Of a stretch of DNA of 19,250 nucleotides, positions 6,769-11,953 are shown one piece after another. The position numbers were made by a program, and so were the translations under genes. Each line of letters opens with the position of its first letter. Position 1 is the first letter of the stretch. Source of the DNA: UBA11540 sp045531755 (lineage in GTDB: Bacteria > Bacillota > Clostridia > Oscillospirales > Ruminococcaceae); NCBI GenBank assembly GCA_045531755.1, contig JAZSEP010000117.1, positions 1 through 19,250 of the forward strand, given 5' to 3'. The notes beneath the pieces were generated by a model, which saw only the letters and a list, made by a program, of their open reading frames with translations, searched no databases and was not told the origin of the DNA.

Positions 6769-6963
6769 ATGAAAAAATCTACAATTATCTCGATTATCGC
6801 CTTGGTGGTTGCTCTTGCAGGTATCGGAGTTGCACTCTACACCTTCTTTAAACGCAGCGGATGCTATCTTTGCGACAGCTTCGACGATGAGATGCTGTCC
6901 GACGATTTGTATGCTGAGTGCGACTGCGACGATTGTATTGACGACGCTTCAGAAGAGGAATAA
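6769..6963 (+). CDS. Small single-pass membrane protein with acidic Cys-rich tail
   Basis: This 64-residue protein has MKKS, a hydrophobic helix (residues ~6-27, IISIIALVVALAGIGVALYTFF), a basic KR pair, and a 35-residue tail. The tail carries five Cys and about sixteen Asp/Glu (GCYLCDS, CDCDDC motifs). A strong promoter, a good SD and its own terminator make it a real, well-expressed monocistronic gene. The positive-inside rule is ambiguous because basic residues flank both sides of the helix. The Cys/Asp tail could bind a metal ion; that is an inference. I do not recognise a named family, although small membrane proteins of this general shape are common in Clostridia. Confidence 0.8.
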   Translation: MKKSTIISIIALVVALAGIGVALYTFFKRSGCYLCDSFDDEMLSDDLYAECDCDDCIDDASEEE

Positions 6964-6972
6964 TCATAAGTG

Positions 6973-7011
6973 CGGATAGGCGCCTTTCAGGTGCCTGTCC
7001 GTTTGTTTTTT
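6973..7011 (+). terminator. Terminator after the small membrane-protein gene
   Basis: There is a 13-bp stem with two G-U pairs, 6973-6985 with 6989-7001 (CGGATAGGCGCCT arm), and a TTC loop. TTTGTTTTTT follows. Confidence 0.88.
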
Positions 7012-7074
7012 GACCTATGTAAATACTGCCCCAAAAATCGACAAAAATTTTTCACTTTGTAGTCCTTTCGCCAA

Positions 7075-7103
7075 TTGAAAACGCTGTCGGCTTTTGGTAT
7101 AAT
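7075..7103 (+). promoter_or_regulatory. Sigma-A promoter of the prs-pth operon
   Basis: TTGAAA (7075-7080) and a perfect TATAAT (7098-7103) have a 17-bp spacer. An AGAGGAG SD precedes the ATG at 7140. Confidence 0.82.
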
Positions 7104-7139
7104 TAAAAGGAAATAACAAGTGTAAGAGGAGAAGAGAAT

Positions 7140-8099
7140 ATGAATCTGCATGGTAAAGACATCAAACTCATCTGCGGAAATGCAAGCAAAGGAGTTGCTG
7201 CACAGGTAGCTGAAAGACTTGGCTTGCCGCTTGCAAAGTGCGACGTTACCGCTTTTTCCGACGGAGAAATTTCCGTTTCCCTTCACGAATCGGTCAGAGG
7301 CTCTGACGTTTTCGTCATCCAGTCCACCTGTTCCCCCGTTAACAACAACCTTATGGAGCTTCTCATTATGATAGACGCTCTCAAGCGCGCTTCTGCCGGA
7401 AGAATTACCGCAGTAATACCCTACTTTGGATATGCGCGTCAGGACAGAAAGGCAAAATCCCGCGACCCGATTTCTGCAAAGCTTTGCGCAGACATCATCA
7501 CAGCTGCAGGCGCAGACAGAGTTCTCACAATGGACCTTCACGCTGCACAGATTCAGGGATTCTTCAATATCCCCGTTGACCATCTTTTAGGTGTTCCGAT
7601 TCTCGCTCCTTATTTCGTAGAGAAGTTCAAAGACAATATGGACGACGTCGTTGTCGTATCCCCCGACCTTGGCTCTGTTACAAGAGCAAGAAAGCTCGCC
7701 GAGAGAATAGACGCTCCTCTCGCTATCGTTGACAAGAGAAGACCCAAGGCGAACGTCTGCGAGGTTATGAACATCATCGGCGACATCAAGGACAAGAAAA
7801 TCATCATCGTTGACGATATGGTTGACACCGCAGGAACACTCTGCAACGGTGCAAACGCGATAATGGAAAAAGGCGGAGCAAAGGAAGTCTATGCCTGCGC
7901 AACACACGGCGTTCTTTCCGGCCCTGCTATCCAGAGAATTCAGGACTCCTGCATCAAGGAAATCGTTTTCCTCGATACAGTAGAGATTCCCGAAGAGAAG
8001 ATGATAGACAAGATAAAGGTTATTCCCGTAGCTCCTGTTTTCGCAGAGGCTATCGAGAGAATATATCAGGACAAGCCCATCTCACCCTTGTTTGTCTGA
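7140..8099 (+). CDS. prs: Ribose-phosphate pyrophosphokinase (PRPP synthetase)
   Basis: This 319-residue protein is full length for the family. It makes PRPP from ribose 5-phosphate and ATP for nucleotide, histidine and tryptophan synthesis in the cytoplasm. It shows FSDGEISV near residue 40, YFGYARQDRKAKSRDPISAK (the flexible ATP-binding loop, ~96-115), the metal-binding MDLHAAQIQGFF (~131), and the PRPP loop VDDMVDTAGTL (~224-234). It ends with the typical APVFAEAIERIY segment. The start is set by the AGAGGAG SD. It is the first gene of a two-gene operon with pth (12-bp gap) under a strong promoter. This pairing is common in Firmicutes. Confidence 0.97.
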   Translation: MNLHGKDIKLICGNASKGVAAQVAERLGLPLAKCDVTAFSDGEISVSLHESVRGSDVFVIQSTCSPVNNNLMELLIMIDALKRASAGRITAVIPYFGYARQDRKAKSRDPISAKLCADIITAAGADRVLTMDLHAAQIQGFFNIPVDHLLGVPILAPYFVEKFKDNMDDVVVVSPDLGSVTRARKLAERIDAPLAIVDKRRPKANVCEVMNIIGDIKDKKIIIVDDMVDTAGTLCNGANAIMEKGGAKEVYACATHGVLSGPAIQRIQDSCIKEIVFLDTVEIPEEKMIDKIKVIPVAPVFAEAIERIYQDKPISPLFV

Positions 8100-8111
8100 T
8101 AGGTAAAAGAG

Positions 8112-8711
8112 ATGTTTTTCAAAAAAAAGGACTTCGGTTCTTCGGTTGATTACATAATCGCAGGTCTTGGCAATCCGGGCTCGCAATACGACCTCACCCG
8201 CCACAACGCAGGCTTTATGGCGGTGGACAGAATTGCCGAGGAATATAAGGTCAAGGTTGACCGCATAAAGTTCAAATCCCTCTGCACCACCTTTGAAATG
8301 AAGGGGAAAAAGGTGCTTCTGATGAAACCGCAGACCTTTATGAATCTGTCGGGACAGAGTATAACCGAGGCAATGAACTTTTATAAGGTGCCGATTGAAA
8401 ACGTGATAATTCTCTGCGACGATATCTCGCTCGAGCCGTCCAAGCTCCGCATCCGCCGTAAAGGCAGCGACGGGGGCCACAACGGACTGAAGAATATCAT
8501 CTATCTTTCGGGTAAGGATACCTTCCCGAGAATTCGCATTGGTGTCGGTCAAAAGCCACACCCCGACTATGACCTTGCCGATTGGGTGCTGTCGAGATTC
8601 ACCCCGTCCGAGCAAAAGCTGATGGCAGAGAGCGCTGAAAAAGCAATGCGAAGCTGTGAGCTTATAGTGCAGGATAAAATCGACCAAGCGATGAATAGGT
8701 ATAATTCATAA
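8112..8711 (+). CDS. pth: Peptidyl-tRNA hydrolase
   Basis: This 199-residue protein cleaves peptidyl-tRNA released from stalled ribosomes, recycling tRNA. The core starts IIAGLGNPGSQYDLTRHNAGF with catalytic His31. It continues with LMKPQTFMNLSG, the CDDISLEPSKLRIRRKGSDG region (catalytic Asp and substrate loop) and GGHNGLKNI. All are hallmark Pth motifs. About a dozen extra residues (MFFKKKDFGSSV) precede the usual start; an alternative internal start is not evident. It is co-transcribed with prs and followed at once by a strong terminator. Confidence 0.96.
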   Translation: MFFKKKDFGSSVDYIIAGLGNPGSQYDLTRHNAGFMAVDRIAEEYKVKVDRIKFKSLCTTFEMKGKKVLLMKPQTFMNLSGQSITEAMNFYKVPIENVIILCDDISLEPSKLRIRRKGSDGGHNGLKNIIYLSGKDTFPRIRIGVGQKPHPDYDLADWVLSRFTPSEQKLMAESAEKAMRSCELIVQDKIDQAMNRYNS

Positions 8712-8713
8712 TA

Positions 8714-8748
8714 AAAACACCTACTATTTGTATAATAGTAGGTGTTTT
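8714..8748. terminator. Terminator after pth (possibly bidirectional)
   Basis: There is a 14-bp perfect stem, 8714-8727 with 8735-8748 (AAAACACCTACTAT arm), with a 7-nt loop. It ends in TTTT followed by ATACTTTTT, with an A-run on the other side. It lies between the convergent pth and amidase genes. Confidence 0.85.
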
Positions 8749-8786
8749 ATACTTTTTGTATAAAATCTCTTAAGGAGGATACAAAA

Positions 8787-9560
8787 TCAATCCAACATCA
8801 GAAACTCAGCCTTTGCAAAGCCTTCCACGCCGTTGTCAAGACGAACCCGATACCAGTTGCCGTCCTGACTTCTGCCAATAGCTTCAAGAAAAGCGCCGTT
8901 TCCTGCTCTGCCCACAACCTCGGAGCTTGCGTTGGGCTCGCGGCGGATGTTAAGCCTTCCCGACGAGAGATTAACCACCGCCAACCGCGGAAATTCGGTG
9001 TCCTCGCCCTGCTCGTTGGGGTCGGTGATCAGCGGTAGATTGAAAAACTCCGCCACCGAAAGCGACAGATTTCTCGCAATAAGGTCGATGTTTTGAGTTA
9101 TCCACTCGGCGTCGAATTGGTTGTCGTGATAGCCAAGCTCAACGTACACCGAGGGCGCGTTTGTGCGTTCCAATTCCGATAGCTCAGCAGTCGGAATAAC
9201 CCTCACGCGCGAGGGATTTGGGTAGATAGCCCGCAGATTTGACGCAAAAATCTCCGCGCCTCGCCTGCCCGACGCGCTCCTCGGATAATACAGCACCTGC
9301 GGACCTCGCAGAACCCCCGAAAGCTGTTCGGGCGCCGCGTTGGAATGGATTGCAAGATGCAAATCGGGGCCAATCTCGTTGGACTCGTCAATAAACTGGG
9401 TCACGTTGCCGCTTTGGTTGTTTCTGACATAATCAATACCGCTTAAATCAAGATAGGGAATCATCGCATCAACGATGAGATTTGCATAGTATTCTTCGCT
9501 GCCGCCCGTGACGTAGGAATTAAACTCCTGCGCAGACGGACTTAAATATACTGTCGGCAT
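8787..9560 (-). CDS. N-acetylmuramoyl-L-alanine amidase (Amidase_3-like) with C-terminal SH3b domain
   Basis: This is 257 residues from the ATG at 9560, which has an AGAGGT SD. The frame stays open 87 codons further upstream, but that extension runs antisense into spoVAC and lacks an SD. Residues ~1-175 are an Amidase_3-type zinc amidase: GGSEEYYANLI (candidate ligand Glu), LHLAIHSNAAPE (ligand His), RGPQVLYYP and the C-terminal VYVELGYHDN (catalytic Glu). The canonical first ligand motif DPGHGG is absent; the N-terminus reads VYLSPSAQEFN instead. Residues ~190-257 are a bacterial SH3 domain (LNIRREPNASSEVVGRA...NWYRVRLDNGVEGFAKAEFL) that would bind peptidoglycan. No signal peptide is visible, which is odd for a wall enzyme and fits a role in the spore or mother cell. 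It is divergent from spoVAC. Confidence 0.85.
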   Translation of the reverse strand: MPTVYLSPSAQEFNSYVTGGSEEYYANLIVDAMIPYLDLSGIDYVRNNQSGNVTQFIDESNEIGPDLHLAIHSNAAPEQLSGVLRGPQVLYYPRSASGRRGAEIFASNLRAIYPNPSRVRVIPTAELSELERTNAPSVYVELGYHDNQFDAEWITQNIDLIARNLSLSVAEFFNLPLITDPNEQGEDTEFPRLAVVNLSSGRLNIRREPNASSEVVGRAGNGAFLEAIGRSQDGNWYRVRLDNGVEGFAKAEFLMLD

Positions 9561-9602
9561 AGCATTACCTCTTGTGTTTTTGTAATATACTATTCCCCAC
9601 AG

Positions 9603-9632
9603 TGAATTTTTGTGAAAATCCTCGGCAGAATA
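9603..9632 (+). promoter_or_regulatory. Candidate sigma-G promoter of spoVAC
   Basis: TGAAT (9603-9607) and CAGAATA (9626-9632) have an 18-bp spacer, close to the forespore sigma-G pattern (-35 TGnATA, -10 CATAmTA). This is consistent with the known sigma-G control of spoVA genes. No comparable sigma-A promoter is seen here. Confidence 0.5.
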
Positions 9633-9652
9633 GTAGAAAAGAGGTGGTAAAA

Positions 9653-10093
9653 ATGCCGTCAAACAAAGAATATCAAAAGATGGTCGAAAAGGTTTCCCCA
9701 AACTCCTCGCTGGGAAGAAATATGCTCGCGGCTTTTTTGGTCGGAGGGACAATCTGCTGTATCGGTCAGGCGTTTGCGGACCTGTATATCTATCTTGGAA
9801 TGGCAAGGGAAAAGGCTTCAACGCTCGCGTCGGTGACGCTCATCTTCCTTGCGGTTCTGCTGACGGGACTCAAAAAATTCAACAATCTGGCAAAGATAGG
9901 CGGAGCAGGCGCGCTTGTGCCCATAACGGGCTTTGCCAACGCGATGAGCTCAACCGCAATCGAGTTCAAAAACGAGGGCTTTGTCCTCGGCACAGGCGCG
10001 AATATCTTCAAAATCGCCGGCCCTGTCATCGCCTACGGCACACTGGCAAGTGTCCTCTACGGTGTGATTTATTGGATAACTACCATAATGTAA
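9653..10093 (+). CDS. spoVAC: Stage V sporulation protein AC
   Basis: This is 146 residues from the ATG at 9653, preceded by AGAGGTGG. It matches SpoVAC in length and pattern: MPSNKEYQKMVEKVSPNS, then FLVGGTICCIGQAFADLY. The central helices follow, then GAGALVPITGFANAMSSTAIEFKNEG split around the GFANAM core, and finally a hydrophobic C-terminus (VLYGVIYWITT). SpoVA proteins form the spore inner-membrane channel for dipicolinic acid uptake and release; SpoVAC is thought to be the pore-like, mechanosensitive component. Here it is solitary, without spoVAD or spoVAE next to it. The last 107 coding bases recur at 10634-10740. A terminator follows directly. Confidence 0.93.
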   Translation: MPSNKEYQKMVEKVSPNSSLGRNMLAAFLVGGTICCIGQAFADLYIYLGMAREKASTLASVTLIFLAVLLTGLKKFNNLAKIGGAGALVPITGFANAMSSTAIEFKNEGFVLGTGANIFKIAGPVIAYGTLASVLYGVIYWITTIM

Positions 10094-10095
10094 AA

Positions 10096-10132
10096 AACAG
10101 GCGGTCACTTCATGACCGCCTGTTCAATTTTT
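10096..10132. terminator. Terminator between spoVAC and the convergent orphan gene
   Basis: There is a 12-bp perfect stem, 10096-10107 with 10113-10124 (AACAGGCGGTCA arm), with loop CTTCA. CAATTTTTATTTT follows. It is 2 bases after the spoVAC stop and next to the stop of the minus-strand gene. Confidence 0.85.
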
Positions 10133-10544
10133 ATTTTCTTTCTATTTCGGGAATCTCGAATTCAACAATAAAATTTTTTCGGCTTCCTCTTGCGAATTCA
10201 ATTTCTACTTCTAACAAATAGTGTTTGTTTTCCAGTTCTTTAATAGTATCGCCTATCCACCATGGTTTATCAATACTATTTATATCAACATTAGGTGTTT
10301 TGATTTTATAGTTGTATAACCGAATTTTTTTAATGTTTTGTTCGTACAATGCGTTTTTGCAATCTAATTCAATTTCTAAACAATTGTACTTTAACGGTTT
10401 TTCTTTATAGTCAGGTGCTAATTGTAATTCAGAAACAGAGAGAATAACAGCGTCGTGAAGTCCATATTTCCAGTACCAATCTGGGAACTGTGCATAATAT
10501 TCTTCGAGCTTTTTTGCTTCAGCTTCTATTCCTTTTTTGCTCAT
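10131..10544 (-). CDS. Hypothetical AT-rich orphan protein
   Basis: This 137-residue protein is charged and soluble, with no signal peptide or membrane helix. The N-terminus is a helix rich in Lys/Glu (SKKGIEAEAKKLEEYYAQF). Then comes WYWKYGLHDAVILS and alternating hydrophobic/charged strands (LEIELDCKN, IRLYNYKI, HYLLEVEIEFAR, NFIVEFEIPEIE) that suggest a beta-sheet domain. I do not recognise the family. A good SD (GAGGTG, 5 bases from the ATG) and a near-consensus promoter support expression. It is clearly more AT-rich than spoVAC and pheA. It sits between spoVAC and a duplicated spoVAC 3' end, so it looks like acquired cargo. A toxin-immunity or other accessory role would be speculation. 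Confidence 0.75.
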   Translation of the reverse strand: MSKKGIEAEAKKLEEYYAQFPDWYWKYGLHDAVILSVSELQLAPDYKEKPLKYNCLEIELDCKNALYEQNIKKIRLYNYKIKTPNVDINSIDKPWWIGDTIKELENKHYLLEVEIEFARGSRKNFIVEFEIPEIERK

Positions 10545-10565
10545 AAAAACACCTCACTTTATTTC

Positions 10566-10594
10566 ATTATACCACACCGCCGTTTTAATGTAAA
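10566..10594 (-). promoter_or_regulatory. Sigma-A promoter of the orphan gene
   Basis: On the minus strand, TTTACA (10594-10589) and a perfect TATAAT (10571-10566) have a 17-bp spacer. They lie 21 bases before the ATG. Confidence 0.78.
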
Positions 10595-10630
10595 TGTTTT
10601 TGCAAATCACTGTGTCCTATATTGACAGCA

Positions 10631-10753
10631 GCAGAGGGCTTTGTGCTCGGCACAGGCTCGAATATCTTCAAAATCGCCGGTCCTGTCATCGCCTACGGCA
10701 CACTGGCAAGCGTCCTCTACGGCGTGATTTATTGGATAACGACCGTGTTTTAA
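10631..10753 (+). pseudogene. 3' fragment of a second spoVAC copy
   Basis: Bases 10634-10740 match 9974-10080 of spoVAC at 102 of 107 positions, at an offset of exactly 660. The fragment keeps the reading frame (EGFVLGTGSNIFKIAG...) to its own TAA at 10751-10753. Its last residues are TTVF rather than TTIM. Four of the five differences are synonymous and one is Ala to Ser. It has no start codon, SD or upstream spoVAC sequence, so it is a gene remnant. Confidence 0.9.
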
Positions 10754-10754
10754 C

Positions 10755-10822
10755 GTAGGGGCGACCATCGGTCGCCCGAAAAAGAGAAATAATGAAGACG
10801 GGCGACCAATGGTCGCCCCTAC
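10755..10822. repeat. REP-like nested palindrome
   Basis: Two 24-nt arms (10755-10778 and 10799-10822) are inverted repeats of each other with one mismatch, around a 20-nt centre. Each arm is itself a perfect 8-bp hairpin, GGGCGACC-nnn-GGTCGCCC. The outer ends are GTAGG and CCTAC. This is the architecture of a REP doublet or very small non-autonomous element. It begins 1 base after the spoVAC fragment stop. Confidence 0.85.
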
Positions 10823-10882
10823 AATGTGTATGGCACTTCAGTTAGGCAATATCGTCCGAAAAGAACAAAATGCAAATAAAAA

Positions 10883-10919
10883 GAGCAGACCGCAAAACGC
10901 GGTCTGCTCGGTTCTTTTT
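10883..10919. terminator. Terminator near the ribbon-helix-helix gene
   Basis: There is an 11-bp perfect stem, 10883-10893 with 10899-10909 (GAGCAGACCGC arm), with loop AAAAC. GGTTCTTTTT follows on plus and AAAAA precedes it, giving a U-tract for the minus-strand gene that ends at 10933. Confidence 0.82.
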
Positions 10920-10932
10920 AATCTTATTTAGA

Positions 10933-11133
10933 TTATTTGCGGGTAGGTTTTACATTTGAGTCAGGGGTAATGTCACCGTCGATAGCTCCATTAACGCGCT
11001 CAAACTCTTTGATACTGTTTCGTATTAAAATTAGTACTTGGCTGTTTACACTTCTTCCTTCATATTCAGCAATATAAGCGATTTTGTCAAGCATTTCTTC
11101 TTCAATTCTAATTGAAACACTTTTGATAGCCAT
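10933..11133 (-). CDS. Ribbon-helix-helix (CopG/Arc-type) DNA-binding protein
   Basis: This 66-residue protein has the N-terminal beta-strand IKSVSIRIEEEMLDKI, then helix A (YIAEYEG), a turn, RSVNSQ, and helix B (VLILIRNSIKEFERV). This is the Arc/CopG-like ribbon-helix-helix arrangement. It should dimerise and contact DNA through the N-terminal ribbon (Ser-Val-Ser-Ile-Arg). The C-terminal tail (~residues 50-66) is polar and disordered. The SD GGGGTGA is 5 bases from the ATG. It is divergent from a SLOG-domain gene and could regulate that pair or act as an antitoxin, but no toxin gene lies next to it on the same strand. Confidence 0.85.
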   Translation of the reverse strand: MAIKSVSIRIEEEMLDKIAYIAEYEGRSVNSQVLILIRNSIKEFERVNGAIDGDITPDSNVKPTRK

Positions 11134-11183
11134 AAATTCACCCCAAAATAAATATATTGTATGTTTATTTTAGATTCATTATG

Positions 11184-11192
11184 TGCTATAAT
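11184..11192 (+). promoter_or_regulatory. Extended -10 promoter of the SLOG gene
   Basis: TGCTATAAT is a perfect extended -10, with a poor -35 (TTTATT) 17 bp upstream. Transcription would begin near 11199, at the palindrome. Confidence 0.62.
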
Positions 11193-11200
11193 GTTTGATA

Positions 11201-11219
11201 TAGATATACAGTGTATCTA
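11201..11219. promoter_or_regulatory. Palindromic candidate operator
   Basis: TAGATATACAGTGTATCTA is a 19-bp palindrome with 9-bp arms and one mismatch. It lies right after the expected transcription start of the SLOG gene. A further TAGAT half-site is at 11171-11175. It is a plausible binding site for the adjacent ribbon-helix-helix protein (inference). Confidence 0.5.
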
Positions 11220-11241
11220 AAATTTTGAAAAAGGAGTGTTT

Positions 11242-11712
11242 GTGAGATTGGAAAATAGCTTGTTGCGAACCTGTTGCTTCTTCGGCCATCGGGAGATAGA
11301 TGAAACCGAAGAATTAAAGGAGTGGCTGAAGGCGACGATAGAGAGTCTTATTGCAAACGAAGGAGTTGACACCTTTCTTTTTGGCAGCAGAAGCCGTTTC
11401 AACAGCTTGTGTCACGAGCTTGTAGGTGAGCTGAAAACTAAGCACCCCCAAATAAAGCGAATCTACGTGAGGGCGGAATACCCCGTTATCAGCGACAGCT
11501 ACAGGGAATATCTGCTGAAGGAATACGAAGACACCTACTACCCCGAAAGCGCCGTGGGCGCAAACAGGGCGGTGTATATAAAAAGAAATCGCGAGATGAT
11601 AGACAAAAGTCGGTTTTGCGTGGTGTATTGTAATGGAAAACACAGTTCAAATGGAACGAAAAGCGCACTCGATTATGCGATTAGAAAAAATAAAGTAATT
11701 TACCGATTTTAA
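11242..11712 (+). CDS. SLOG-domain protein (YspA/DUF1273-like)
   Basis: This is about 156 residues from the GTG at 11242, chosen because AAGGAG (11231-11236) sits 5 bases upstream. The in-frame GTG at 11236 overlaps that SD. The opening LRTCCFFGHREI is the hallmark CCFFGHR strand-loop of the SLOG Rossmann-like nucleotide-binding superfamily. It continues with VDTFLFGSRSRFNSLCHELV (the GxxxGxD-equivalent helix start) and IKRIYVRAEYP. It closes with DKSRFCVVYCNGKHSSNGTKSALDYA, the second glycine/serine nucleotide-binding loop. SLOG proteins are predicted to sense or process nucleotide-derived ligands, often in stress or defence contexts. The ligand here is unknown. Confidence 0.85.
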   Translation: MRLENSLLRTCCFFGHREIDETEELKEWLKATIESLIANEGVDTFLFGSRSRFNSLCHELVGELKTKHPQIKRIYVRAEYPVISDSYREYLLKEYEDTYYPESAVGANRAVYIKRNREMIDKSRFCVVYCNGKHSSNGTKSALDYAIRKNKVIYRF

Positions 11713-11717
11713 ACCTC

Positions 11718-11746
11718 TTGACTTTAGCGATTGAAAGTGCTACAAT
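11718..11746 (+). promoter_or_regulatory. Strong promoter of the aromatic amino acid operon
   Basis: TTGACT (11718-11723) and TACAAT (11741-11746) have a 17-bp spacer. There is also an extended TGC before the -10 (11738-11740). It starts 5 bases past the SLOG stop codon. Confidence 0.85.
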
Positions 11747-11779
11747 ATAACACAACAAAACGAGAAGGAGGCAGTTTGG

Positions 11780-11851
11780 ATGTTAAACAGCAAATTTTAT
11801 TACTACTACTTTAAAAAGGACTGCCCGTGTTTTGTGGTGTCTAAGGCGTAA
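11780..11851 (+). CDS. Phe/Tyr leader peptide of the attenuator
   Basis: This is a 23-codon open frame, M-L-N-S-K-F-Y-Y-Y-Y-F-K-K-D-C-P-C-F-V-V-S-K-A, with AAGGAGG (11765-11771) 8 bases before the ATG. Codons 6-11 are Phe, four Tyr, Phe (11795-11812), and another Phe codon follows at 11831. It lies between a strong promoter and the DAHP synthase gene, whose pathway makes exactly these two amino acids. It is a regulatory peptide: ribosome stalling on the Phe/Tyr run under starvation would set the fold of the downstream RNA. It is too short to be found by length-filtered gene calling. Confidence 0.88.
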   Translation: MLNSKFYYYYFKKDCPCFVVSKA

Positions 11852-11922
11852 GGCTTTAGTGAATAAAACGGACAGTCCGCATTCGTTGTGCTTTATAGCA
11901 ATAATGATATGCGGATTTTTTT
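11818..11922 (+). promoter_or_regulatory. Transcription attenuator: antiterminator and terminator hairpins
   Basis: Antiterminator: 11818-11832 pairs with 11865-11878 (GGACTGCCCGTG arm; about 13 pairs, one mismatch, one bulge). It encloses a smaller hairpin, 11841-11847 with 11853-11859. Terminator: TCCGCAT (11876-11882) pairs with ATGCGGA (11909-11915), with inner TGCT/AGCA pairs, followed by seven T (11916-11922). The two structures share bases 11876-11878, so they exclude each other. A ribosome stalled on the Phe/Tyr codons leaves the antiterminator 5' arm free. A ribosome reaching the stop at 11849 covers that arm and lets the terminator form. Confidence 0.8.
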
Positions 11923-11953
11923 GTAGCAAATTGTACAGAAAGAGGCATTTTTT

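Noticed and set aside
9561..9821. N-terminal extension of 87 residues on the amidase
   Set aside because: It runs antisense through the spoVAC promoter and start, has no SD, and an ATG with AGAGGT at 9560 starts exactly at the first family strand.
10094..10753. Insertion sequence or integron
   Set aside because: No transposase or integrase, and no terminal inverted repeats or attC-like site at the cargo edges; only the spoVAC end repeat is seen.
10755..10822. Start of a CRISPR array
   Set aside because: Only two copies, inverted rather than direct, with a 20-nt centre; this is a palindromic REP-type element.
11747..11953. T-box riboswitch upstream of the DAHP synthase gene
   Set aside because: No conserved T-box sequence (AGGGTGGnACCGCG-like) or room for a specifier stem; the Phe/Tyr leader peptide explains the region better.
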